Source: Bacteroidales bacterium (GTDB lineage: Bacteria > Bacteroidota > Bacteroidia > Bacteroidales > WCHB1-69). From it: 8,634 nucleotides of DNA. The notes beneath the pieces are model-generated. The model was not told the DNA's origin. It ran no database searches and saw only the letters and a program-made list of their open reading frames with translations. The DNA is taken from contig JAFZUH010000286.1 of NCBI GenBank assembly GCA_017618435.1, positions 1 to 8,634 of the forward strand, written 5' to 3'. The first letter of the stretch is position 1; every line of letters starts with the position of its first letter. A program made the position numbers and the translations under genes. Shown here piece by piece: positions 1 through 7,388 of the stretch.

Positions 1-554
1 GCGGAAGCGGTGTTGGTATCTTGTTGGAAATTGCACGCCAATTGCACCAACAACGCCCCAACGTAGGTATAGATATTGTCCTTTTTGATGCAGAAGACTA
101 TGGGGAGCCTCAAGATGAAAGACATTTATATGAAGGCGAAAATTGGTGTTTAGGCTCCCAATATTGGGCAAAAAATCCTCATTTGCGGTTCTATAAAGCC
201 AAATATGGTATTCTTTTGGATATGGTTGGCGGGAAAAATGCCGTTTTTTGTAAAGAAGGTACTTCTAAATATTTTGCCTCGAACATACAAGACAAAATAT
301 GGAACAACGCCCACAAATTAGGTTATGCAGAACGCTTTTCCAACAATGTTTCAAATGCAATAACAGATGACCATCTGTATGTCAATTCTATTTTATCCAT
401 TCCTATGATAGATATTATCGAAATGCCGGCATACTCCCCTACAGGTTTTAATGCGACATGGCATACAATGAATGACAATATAGACAATATAGACAAAAAT
501 ACGCTTAAAATAGTTGGTGAAGTAGTTTTATTTTCAATAAAAAATGAACAATAA
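1..554 (+). CDS. M28-family zinc enzyme, probable glutaminyl-peptide cyclotransferase (5' partial)
   Basis: The reading frame is open from base 3 (GSGVGILLEIARQL...), so the N-terminus, signal peptide and first metal ligands lie outside the window; about half of a typical 330-residue protein remains. Counting the TTG at 21 as residue 1, E25-D26 in FDAEDYG fit the catalytic Glu plus metal-ligand position, D67 sits in LLDMVGG, D117 in ITDDH, and H148 in WHTMNDN is the expected zinc-ligand His. The ITDDH and WHTMxDNxxNID stretches match glutaminyl cyclases better than ordinary M28 aminopeptidases. Known for the family: mammalian-like (type II) cyclases occur in oral Bacteroidales and convert N-terminal Gln of exported proteins to pyroglutamate in the periplasm. 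Inference: this gene does the same. An M28 aminopeptidase is the main alternative. It ends about 105 bases before the next gene and appears to be a separate transcription unit; I see no convincing terminator hairpin after it. Confidence 0.85.
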   Translation, partial: GSGVGILLEIARQLHQQRPNVGIDIVLFDAEDYGEPQDERHLYEGENWCLGSQYWAKNPHLRFYKAKYGILLDMVGGKNAVFCKEGTSKYFASNIQDKIWNNAHKLGYAERFSNNVSNAITDDHLYVNSILSIPMIDIIEMPAYSPTGFNATWHTMNDNIDNIDKNTLKIVGEVVLFSIKNEQ

Positions 555-568
555 AATAGATTTTTACA

Positions 569-596
569 TTTTGAGTTATAAAAAATTGTACTTTTG
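569..596 (+). promoter_or_regulatory. Bacteroidota-type promoter for the DUF349 gene
   Basis: TACTTTTG at 589-596 fits the Bacteroidota -7 consensus TAnnTTTG exactly. TTTTG at 569-573 is a possible -33 element, but the 15-base spacer to the -7 box is shorter than usual. Transcription would begin around 603, giving an AT-rich leader of roughly 55 bases before the ATG at 660. The leader has no Shine-Dalgarno sequence, as is normal in this phylum. It is the only clear match in the longest intergenic gap, and probably drives everything from 660 to 7388. Confidence 0.5.
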
Positions 597-659
597 TCTT
601 TTGAAAATTCTTTAAGAAAATGATAAAAACAAAAATATTTTTATCTTAAAAATAGAGAT

Positions 660-2594
660 ATGGAAAACGAACAAAATATGGATATTGAATCTTTGAACAA
701 AGAGAACTTACAAGAACAAGTTGAACAACTCAACAATGATTCGGTTCAAGCAATGGTTTCAGAAAATGCGGAAAAAGACCAAGAAAACGTGTCTTCAGCA
801 GATACTCCGACAACACTTAGTACCCAAGAAGAAACAACAGAAACAGAACCTTTTGATGAAACTATTTTTGACACCTACAACAAAGAAGAACTTATACAAG
901 CCATGGAAGCCTGTGCAAAAGAAACCGATGTTGTCAAAATAAAAAAACAGGTTTCTTTGCTCAGAAGCCGTTTTTTGCAATTACTGAAAGAAAGCAAAGA
1001 CCAAGCCCGAGAAGTGTTTTTGTCGGAAGGTGGCACAGAAGAAGATTTCAAATATCAACCTGATGATTTAGATAAACGTTTTGATGAAGCCTTTGGTTTT
1101 TACAAGGCTAACAAAAACCGCTATACCGAACTATTGGAAAAAGAAAAAGAAGAAAATCTGCAGAAAAAACTTTCTTTGCTTGACGAACTGAAAGAATTGG
1201 TCGATTCCGAACAAACGTTGAAACAAATTTACGACAAATTCAACGAAATACACAACAAATGGAAAGAAATAGGAGCGGTACCTCAAGCAAATACCAACGA
1301 ATTGTGGCAAAACTATCATTTTTATGTTGAAAAATTCTTCAACAAAGTGAAAATGAATAGAGAATTGCGGGATTTGGATATGAAAAAAAATCTCGAACAG
1401 AAATTGAATCTTTGCGAAAAAGCAGAAGCACTGCTTTTGGAACCATCTATAACAGAATCATTCAAACTTCTACAACAATACCACCAAGAATGGAAAGAAA
1501 TCGGAGCAGTGGAAGAAGACAAAAAAGAAGAACTTTGGAACAGATTCAAAATGATTTCTGACCAAATCAATCAAAAACGCAAAGAACATTACGAACAACT
1601 TGCCAAAGAACAAGAAAACAATTATCAAGCAAAGGTTGCTCTTTGCGAACAAATAGAATCCTTATTGTCAGAAGATTATAAAAGCACATTGAAAGCCTTG
1701 TCCGATATGGAAACAAAAGTTGTAGCCTTGTTTGATATGTGGAAAACCATAGGACCAGCGTCCAAACAACAAAACAACGATATTTGGCAGCGTTTTCATC
1801 GCAGTTTGGACAAATTCTACGAAGACAAACAGGAACTTTACAAGAAAAACAAAGAAGAAAAGGTTAATAACTACAATCTGAAAGTAAATCTATGCTTGCA
1901 GGCAGAAGCCATTGCCACAAGAACAGACTGGAAAAAAGCCACAGCGGAACTTTTGCAGTTGCAGGAAGAATGGAAAAAAATCGGCGGTATCAGCAAAAAA
2001 CAGTCTGAACAATTGTGGACACGATTCAGAAAGGCTTGCGACGATTTCTTTGCTGCCAAAAGTGAATATTTTAAAAATTTTGCAGAACAATCTGTAGAAA
2101 ACATTGAAAAAAGAAAAGCCGTTATTCAAAAAGCAAAAGATTTTGTTATTGGCACAGACAGAAAAGAATCTATTGAAGCCCTGAAAAACATTCAACGGGA
2201 ATGGACTGAAATAGGCTATACTTCACCTGCGGAAAAAACAAAACTCCAACAAGAATTTGATGAAATTATCAATAAATATTTTTCCGAATTGAAAACCTCC
2301 GCCGGAGAAGAAAATTTCGCTGAGAAAGTATCCAAATGGAAAGAAGAAGGCAGTACTTCCCAACTGATTGCAGCAAGAAAAAAATATCAAAAAGAAATTG
2401 AAACAATCACCAAAGATTTATGCAATCTGGAAAACAATATGCTCATGTTCGGGAAGACCACAAAATCAGAAGTTCTTCGTCCTTTTGAATTAAAAATACA
2501 ACACATGAAAGACGAAATTGCCAAATGGCAGGAAAAATTAACAATAGTGGAAAAAGAAATAAAAGAAATGACAAACAATAAGAAAGAACAATAA
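660..2594 (+). CDS. DUF349 repeat protein
   Basis: The protein has 644 residues and is rich in Lys, Glu and Gln. Residues 1-70 are acidic and low-complexity, probably disordered, with no signal peptide, so it is likely cytoplasmic. Five DUF349 units follow, each marked by a W-x2-IG motif (Trp at 201, 278, 361, 438 and 515). The spacing is 77, 83, 77 and 77 residues. Units 1-4 also carry a conserved (L/I)W about 14 residues later; unit 5 has LQ instead. Residues about 75-175 (RFDEAFGFYKANKNRYTELL) resemble the second half of a further degenerate unit. The last 100 residues form a coiled-coil-like tail with ENNMLMF. Repeats are predicted alpha-helical. The biochemical role of DUF349 proteins is not established, and I assign none; a scaffold or binding role is only a guess. 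The start was chosen because it follows the promoter and is the first ATG of the frame. The tRNA gene begins 22 bases after the stop. Confidence 0.9.
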   Translation: MENEQNMDIESLNKENLQEQVEQLNNDSVQAMVSENAEKDQENVSSADTPTTLSTQEETTETEPFDETIFDTYNKEELIQAMEACAKETDVVKIKKQVSLLRSRFLQLLKESKDQAREVFLSEGGTEEDFKYQPDDLDKRFDEAFGFYKANKNRYTELLEKEKEENLQKKLSLLDELKELVDSEQTLKQIYDKFNEIHNKWKEIGAVPQANTNELWQNYHFYVEKFFNKVKMNRELRDLDMKKNLEQKLNLCEKAEALLLEPSITESFKLLQQYHQEWKEIGAVEEDKKEELWNRFKMISDQINQKRKEHYEQLAKEQENNYQAKVALCEQIESLLSEDYKSTLKALSDMETKVVALFDMWKTIGPASKQQNNDIWQRFHRSLDKFYEDKQELYKKNKEEKVNNYNLKVNLCLQAEAIATRTDWKKATAELLQLQEEWKKIGGISKKQSEQLWTRFRKACDDFFAAKSEYFKNFAEQSVENIEKRKAVIQKAKDFVIGTDRKESIEALKNIQREWTEIGYTSPAEKTKLQQEFDEIINKYFSELKTSAGEENFAEKVSKWKEEGSTSQLIAARKKYQKEIETITKDLCNLENNMLMFGKTTKSEVLRPFELKIQHMKDEIAKWQEKLTIVEKEIKEMTNNKKEQ

Positions 2595-2595
2595 A

Positions 2596-2616
2596 ATTCA
2601 ATCTTTTCGATTGAAT
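2596..2616 (+). other. Perfect 8-bp hairpin between DUF349 stop and tRNA-Arg
   Basis: ATTCAATC (2596-2603) pairs fully with GATTGAAT (2609-2616) around a TTTTC loop. It begins one base after the TAA of the DUF349 gene and ends on the base before the tRNA 5' end. No T tract follows, so it is not a standard intrinsic terminator. It could protect the 3' end of the DUF349 mRNA after tRNA excision, or form part of the leader seen by RNase P. Confidence 0.6.
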
Positions 2617-2688
2617 GCCCCTGTAGTTCAACGGATAGAACGGAAGTTTCCTAAACTTTAAATACAGGTTCGATTCCTGTCGGGGGTA
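2617..2688 (+). tRNA. tRNA-Arg (anticodon CCT)
   Basis: A full cloverleaf can be drawn. Acceptor stem: GCCCCTG (2617-2623) with CGGGGGT (2681-2687), including two G-T wobbles. D arm: GTTC / GAAC (2626-2629, 2638-2641) around an 8-base loop. Anticodon stem: GAAGT / ACTTT (2643-2647, 2655-2659) with loop TTCCTAA, so the anticodon at 2650-2652 is CCT, reading AGG. The variable region is four bases. T arm: ACAGG / CCTGT around TTCGATT. The discriminator base is A2688. The 3' CCA is not encoded (CAA follows), so it must be added enzymatically. It lies between two protein genes on the same strand, with only 22 and 24 bases on either side. Confidence 0.96.
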
Positions 2689-2712
2689 CAAAAAGAAAGT
2701 TATTTCCTTTCA

Positions 2713-3798
2713 ATGTCTTCTCAAGAATCTAATTATAAGTTTTACAGTTCAACGGCTTTATGGTATAAAGATGTAATCGAAGACATTGCAAAAGCCCAAA
2801 AATATATATACATTGAATCGTTCCGTATAGCAGACGATGAAGTTGGTCAAGAACTTTCCGATGCCCTTATTGCCAGCCACAGACGAGGTGTGCATGTAAA
2901 AGTACTCGCCGACTGGTGGGGAACAGGCACCAACAACAATTGTATAAAAAAAATGCAATCTGCCAACATTGAAGTAAGGCTGTTTAAAAAATTTGTATTC
3001 GCCGCTATTTCTTTATTGAAAAAAAACCATTGCAGAGACCATAGAAAAATTATCGCTATTGATGACAAAATTTCTTATATCGGCTCCGCTAATTTTACAC
3101 AATATTCAAAAAAATGGAGAGAATCTGTTTTGAGAATGGAAGGCGGAGTTTGTGCCACTTTGAAAAAAATATTTTTGGACAATTTCAAAATCTACAACAA
3201 AGATTTTACCATTACGCAATCCAAAAAATTGTATCGGAAAACCATTCGCTACAACAATTTGTTTTTTATTCGGGAAATACCATCAATATTTTCCCAGCGT
3301 ATCAAAAAAAACTATCTGAAAATGATAGATAAAGCTGAAAAAAGTATTGTTATCGAAACCCCCTATTTCCTGCCGGGACACAGTATATACAAAGCCTTAA
3401 TTCATGCAGTAAAACGGGGAGTGAAAGTAAGCATTGTTCTGCCACAAAATTCAGATGTAAAATTGGCAGATTACGTAAGAGATTTATTTTTGGAACAATT
3501 GCATAATCATGGTATAAATATTATGTTTTTTCAACAAGGGAATTTGCATGCCAAACTCATAAGAATAGACGATAATATTTTTTCTATCGCTTCAGCAAAC
3601 ATTGACCACCGCAGTTTTAAATACATGTTTGAAATTGCCATGCTGGGCAACGATGAAAATATTACACTTCTAATAGACCAACACATTAAAGGCACACTGG
3701 AAAGAACATTGCCTTTTGATAAAGAAAAATGGCAACAGCAATCTTTTTTGAAAAAAATATTTGCCCTTATAATCTTACCTTTTAGCCATTTGCTATGA
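2713..3798 (+). CDS. Phospholipase D-superfamily phosphatidyltransferase, cardiolipin synthase-like
   Basis: The protein has 361 residues and two HxKx4D catalytic motifs, as expected of a bilobal PLD enzyme: H110-K112-D117 (HRKIIAID), followed by GSANF, and H279-K281-D286 (HAKLIRID), followed by SASANIDHRSF. ETPYFLP at 215-221 corresponds to the TPYF(V/L)P motif of cardiolipin synthases, which join phosphatidyl groups to make cardiolipin in the inner membrane. Unlike classical ClsA enzymes it lacks the two N-terminal membrane helices, so it resembles the shorter ClsB type. A hydrophobic C-terminal tail (FALIILPFSHLL, 350-361) after a basic stretch could hold it at the membrane. Other PLD-type phosphodiesterase activities cannot be excluded. 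The ATG at 2713 is the only nearby start; no Shine-Dalgarno is visible. Its TGA overlaps the kinase ATG by four bases, suggesting translational coupling. Confidence 0.87.
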   Translation: MSSQESNYKFYSSTALWYKDVIEDIAKAQKYIYIESFRIADDEVGQELSDALIASHRRGVHVKVLADWWGTGTNNNCIKKMQSANIEVRLFKKFVFAAISLLKKNHCRDHRKIIAIDDKISYIGSANFTQYSKKWRESVLRMEGGVCATLKKIFLDNFKIYNKDFTITQSKKLYRKTIRYNNLFFIREIPSIFSQRIKKNYLKMIDKAEKSIVIETPYFLPGHSIYKALIHAVKRGVKVSIVLPQNSDVKLADYVRDLFLEQLHNHGINIMFFQQGNLHAKLIRIDDNIFSIASANIDHRSFKYMFEIAMLGNDENITLLIDQHIKGTLERTLPFDKEKWQQQSFLKKIFALIILPFSHLL

Positions 3799-6700
3799 TG
3801 AAACTCAATACAAAGAAAAAATGCTTTATTCTTTTATCTGTCGGTATTGTTTTATTGGCATTTTGCAGTTTGTTTGTTTTGCTCAATAATGGCGGCTCTT
3901 TTTCAGAACACCGTTATGAGGCTTATCAACAAACATTTTGGAACAAAGAAAAACAAGTTGATGATATTCTTTTAACACTAAAAGAAAAGAAACACATCAA
4001 TAATTCCGAAGATTTGTCAAATATTTTGAAATCCAATTATATTGACGGAAATTCATTTTATATATTTGTATATCAAGATTCTACAATAAAAGCATGGAAT
4101 ACCAACAGATTCAGAGTACCGCAAAATTTACGGCAAGAATCACTTGATTCCATTTATCAGACTCAAGACCAATGGTTGTATATCAAAAACATTTCAGTTG
4201 AAAACACAATATATTTTGTCGGCTTTTCTTTAAACATGCTCAACCGCAACAAAAACGACAAAGTGTTTCCCAATCCCGTTCCTCTAAATTTAACCCCGAA
4301 TACCAATCATTTTATTGTTGCCAATCGTTTTGATGAACCTGTATTCGGCTTGAACTTTCAAACGAACAATGACGAAAATACATTGTTGGCGGTAATTATT
4401 CTGTTCTTAACAATGACGGCAATTGTTCTTATTGTTTATGCTCTTGCCGGTTTGTTGAATATGTTGGCACTTTTTAAACAAAGTCCCATTTTTCTTTTTG
4501 TTTTGGCAAGTAGTGCATTAATAGGATTTGCCGAAATATTATTATGGAAAGGAACTGTTTTTAGCCAGAAACTATTCACTCCTCTTTATTATTCTTCTTT
4601 TAAAATTGTCTCTTTAGGCGAGTTGTTTGTAATGTCTTACCTTTTTCTAAATATCGCCGTTTTGTTTGACAATTTTTTCACTTTGTCAACCGACAATAGC
4701 AAAAAATATATTAAAATCATTGGTACAATTATCTGTTTAAGTGCAATTATTGTTATTAATTATTTGATTTGTACAATTATAATAGATATACCTCAAGACA
4801 GTATCATCACCTTACAACCCGGAATGATGTTTCAATACGATATTTTTAGTTGGGTTGCCATTATATCTATTTTATTTTTATTTTGGACAATATTGATTAC
4901 CGGCAAAAAAGCGATTTACGAAATATATAAAAAAATAGGAAACACCAAATTATTTTTAATTACCAGCCTGAGTACCATCGTGGGGGTCTCATTTTTTTTA
5001 ATTCCTTCTCAAGATTTAGCCGACAGACCTTTTGCATTTTTGTCTTATCTTGTTTTTATATTTTTCTTTATCGGTCTTATTATTATTCAAACATTCAAGA
5101 AAAAACCCTATTTTTGGTTCTATTGTTCCTGTATCCTTACAATGAGTTTGATGTTGTTTTTCAATGTAAGACATTCCAACAAAGACAAAGAAAAAATGCA
5201 AGAAGCAACTCTTGTAGAACAAATTTTTCTGCAAGAAGACCCTTATATAAAATTTGAATTGCAAGAAATTGTTTCACAAATAGAAACAGATTCCACATTA
5301 AGGCATTATCTGTCTATTGACTCAAAGGAGAAATCCAATATAAGAAATTATATTTTCAGCAAATATTTTGCAGACAAATTTGACAAATACAATCTTTTTA
5401 TCAACGTAGGCAATCTTTCAGACGAAAAAGACCGTTTGAAAATAACTTCGCTCAAACAAAAGTATCTACCGTCAGATACAAGCCCAACCGCCTCCATTTT
5501 TTCCCGCCAAAGGCGATTGGGATTTACCGAATATATCATTCACCAACCCATACAAACAAATGCTTGCACTTACACGATTTTAATTGTATTACAAAACAAT
5601 ACTTTTGCCAATATTGCCGAAAATCCCAACAACAATTTTGCTCTTGCTGTTTATGAAAAGGGTGTTTTGAGAGCAACGGTAGGACAAGGAAAAAAAACTT
5701 TTGCTTCTGCCTTTTCCGCCTATCATCAAAACAGAAACCATAGCCCTATACATTTTGAACATGACAGAACAGACTATTCTGCTTATGCAAAAGACAACTA
5801 TATTCTGCTGTTTACTCCAACAAAAGTTTCTCCATGGCAAAACATTGCTTTTATGGAAATTATACTTATTATGAATCTTATCTGTTCATTTTTTATCCTG
5901 TTTTTATCTGCATTTTTTAATCCTAAAATAAAACATCTTCCAATAAGTATAAGCCTGATATTTAACAGTTTTATCGCTTCGTTTTTTGCTATTGTTGTTA
6001 TCATATTCATGATTTTTTTCGTTCGTTTCTATATTATGACAAGAGAAGAATATCATGAAGAAATGTTAATGGACAACGCTAAAGAAATTCAACGGACCAT
6101 ATTTCTAACTATCGAAGAAAACAATATTACCACGCTCAACGAATCCGCTTTGGCAAAAATAAACGATGTGGTAGAAAAATTATTTGATGCCGAATATTTA
6201 GACGTAAACATTTATGACCAATTCGGACGGGTTGTGCAAAGTTATGGTAAAGCCATGATGGCCAACACTATCATTAACCCTTCCGTGTTTCAAGTTTTTG
6301 CTATCAAAAACAGCACAAAATTTTTCAAAGAACAAGAAAACTCCAACTACAATTTTATCTATCGGGCAATAAAAGACAACAACAATCATATTATCGGTTA
6401 TACCGGTTTATTAGCCCCCAAAACTACATCATTCCAACAAATTATAGTTAAATACAAATATTTTGTTTCTAAATTTATCGGGCTGGGACTCTTTATCGTT
6501 TTTGCCATTATTGTTTTGGGATTTGGTATGGTTAGAATTTTGACAAAACCACTACAAAAAGTAACGAAAAATCTGTTAAATATAGATGTTGAAAATCAAA
6601 ATTTTGAAAAAATATTTTGGACAAGAAACGATGAAATAGGACAATTGGTAAAAAGTTATAATATTTTGCAAGAACGTTTGCAAATCAGTGCCGAAATATT

Positions 6701-7388
6701 AGAAAAAAATGCCCAAGAAATGGCATGGAAAGAAATGGCCAAACAGATTGCCCATGAAATAAAAAATCCGCTAACCCCTATGCGATTGAAAACCCAAATG
6801 CTTTTGCAAAATATTGACAATATTGATAAAACAAGATTAAAAGATTATATGCAAATGATTTTAGAACAGATAGATGTTTTAAATGAAACAGCGTCTTCCT
6901 TTTCCACAATTGCCCGAAATACAACCAACAATGCCCAAATAGAAAACATCTCCGACCTTATTGGGGACAGCATACATTTATTTGACGAAGAAAATCATAT
7001 AAAATTTAGTTTTACAGAAAAATACGCTAATACCAAACCTTTAGCTCTAATTGACAAATCTCAATTTATCAGGGTTTTGGTCAATTTAATCAAAAATGCA
7101 ATCCAAGCCCGAAAAGCAGACAGAATACTGAACATTGATATTCTACTGCAAAACTATGGGGAACACTTTTGGCAAATCAGCATTACCGACAACGGCAAAG
7201 GTATTCTCCCTGAAGAAAAAGACAATATATTCCAACCCAATTTCACCACCAAAACCTCTGGCAGTGGCATTGGCTTGTCTGTCGTAAAAAACATTGTCTT
7301 TTCGTGGGGAGGCAATATTTCGTTTGACTCCAAACCCGATGAAGGGACAACCTTTACCTTTACCCTACCCCGCTACGAAAAGATTTAG
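3795..7388 (+). CDS. Large polytopic NtrY-like sensor histidine kinase
   Basis: The protein has 1197 residues. Predicted order: TM 10-30; extracytoplasmic domain about 31-195; eight TM segments (about 196-457); second extracytoplasmic domain about 458-683; two TMs (684-707, 722-745); third extracytoplasmic domain about 746-892, Cache/PAS-like (VNIYDQFGRVVQS); TM 893-914; HAMP about 914-965; DHp; ATPase domain. Lys-rich loops at 371-385, 433-438 and 709-714 all fall on the cytoplasmic side, so twelve TMs give a consistent topology. The kinase core is complete: H-box AHEIKNPLTPM (H987), N-box NLIKNA (N1101), DNGKG (D1132), NFTTK, and GSGIG (G1156-G1160). The WKEMAKQIAHEIKNPLTPM stretch is typical of NtrY-type kinases, which usually signal to sigma-54 NtrC-like regulators; no regulator gene is in the window. 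The signal is unknown. Translation starts at ATG 3795, overlapping the PLD stop as ATGA; ATG 3798 is an alternative. Confidence 0.92.
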   Translation: MMKLNTKKKCFILLSVGIVLLAFCSLFVLLNNGGSFSEHRYEAYQQTFWNKEKQVDDILLTLKEKKHINNSEDLSNILKSNYIDGNSFYIFVYQDSTIKAWNTNRFRVPQNLRQESLDSIYQTQDQWLYIKNISVENTIYFVGFSLNMLNRNKNDKVFPNPVPLNLTPNTNHFIVANRFDEPVFGLNFQTNNDENTLLAVIILFLTMTAIVLIVYALAGLLNMLALFKQSPIFLFVLASSALIGFAEILLWKGTVFSQKLFTPLYYSSFKIVSLGELFVMSYLFLNIAVLFDNFFTLSTDNSKKYIKIIGTIICLSAIIVINYLICTIIIDIPQDSIITLQPGMMFQYDIFSWVAIISILFLFWTILITGKKAIYEIYKKIGNTKLFLITSLSTIVGVSFFLIPSQDLADRPFAFLSYLVFIFFFIGLIIIQTFKKKPYFWFYCSCILTMSLMLFFNVRHSNKDKEKMQEATLVEQIFLQEDPYIKFELQEIVSQIETDSTLRHYLSIDSKEKSNIRNYIFSKYFADKFDKYNLFINVGNLSDEKDRLKITSLKQKYLPSDTSPTASIFSRQRRLGFTEYIIHQPIQTNACTYTILIVLQNNTFANIAENPNNNFALAVYEKGVLRATVGQGKKTFASAFSAYHQNRNHSPIHFEHDRTDYSAYAKDNYILLFTPTKVSPWQNIAFMEIILIMNLICSFFILFLSAFFNPKIKHLPISISLIFNSFIASFFAIVVIIFMIFFVRFYIMTREEYHEEMLMDNAKEIQRTIFLTIEENNITTLNESALAKINDVVEKLFDAEYLDVNIYDQFGRVVQSYGKAMMANTIINPSVFQVFAIKNSTKFFKEQENSNYNFIYRAIKDNNNHIIGYTGLLAPKTTSFQQIIVKYKYFVSKFIGLGLFIVFAIIVLGFGMVRILTKPLQKVTKNLLNIDVENQNFEKIFWTRNDEIGQLVKSYNILQERLQISAEILEKNAQEMAWKEMAKQIAHEIKNPLTPMRLKTQMLLQNIDNIDKTRLKDYMQMILEQIDVLNETASSFSTIARNTTNNAQIENISDLIGDSIHLFDEENHIKFSFTEKYANTKPLALIDKSQFIRVLVNLIKNAIQARKADRILNIDILLQNYGEHFWQISITDNGKGILPEEKDNIFQPNFTTKTSGSGIGLSVVKNIVFSWGGNISFDSKPDEGTTFTFTLPRYEKI

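Noticed and set aside
474..500. Short 9-base direct repeat (GACAATATA twice)
   Set aside because: It encodes the NDNIDNID stretch conserved in the family after the zinc-ligand His, so coding constraint explains it.
1890..2195. A 101-residue minus-strand reading frame rich in Phe and Cys, and similar ones across 795-2578
   Set aside because: They are antisense to Lys/Glu-rich DUF349 codons (AAA/GAA read as TTT/TTC) and have no recognisable domain or start context.
660..2594. DNA tandem repeat or recombination hotspot
   Set aside because: The 77-residue units are conserved only in a few key residues; the nucleotide sequences are well diverged.
2596..2616. Intrinsic terminator after the DUF349 gene
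   Set aside because: The stem is followed directly by the tRNA sequence, with no run of T.
2617..2688. tRNA-Arg as an integration (att) site of a mobile element
   Set aside because: No integrase, no duplicated tRNA 3' end and no change in gene style follow; both neighbours look like core genes.
2695..2711. Hairpin GAAAG / CTTTC just before the PLD start
   Set aside because: Only five mostly A-T pairs with a 7-base loop; expected by chance in such AT-rich DNA.
2713..7388. PLD plus multi-TM protein as a new antiphage defence pair
   Set aside because: The PLD protein carries the ETPYFLP motif and hydrophobic tail of lipid enzymes, and the partner is a complete histidine kinase; no nuclease, toxin or defence-island gene is near.
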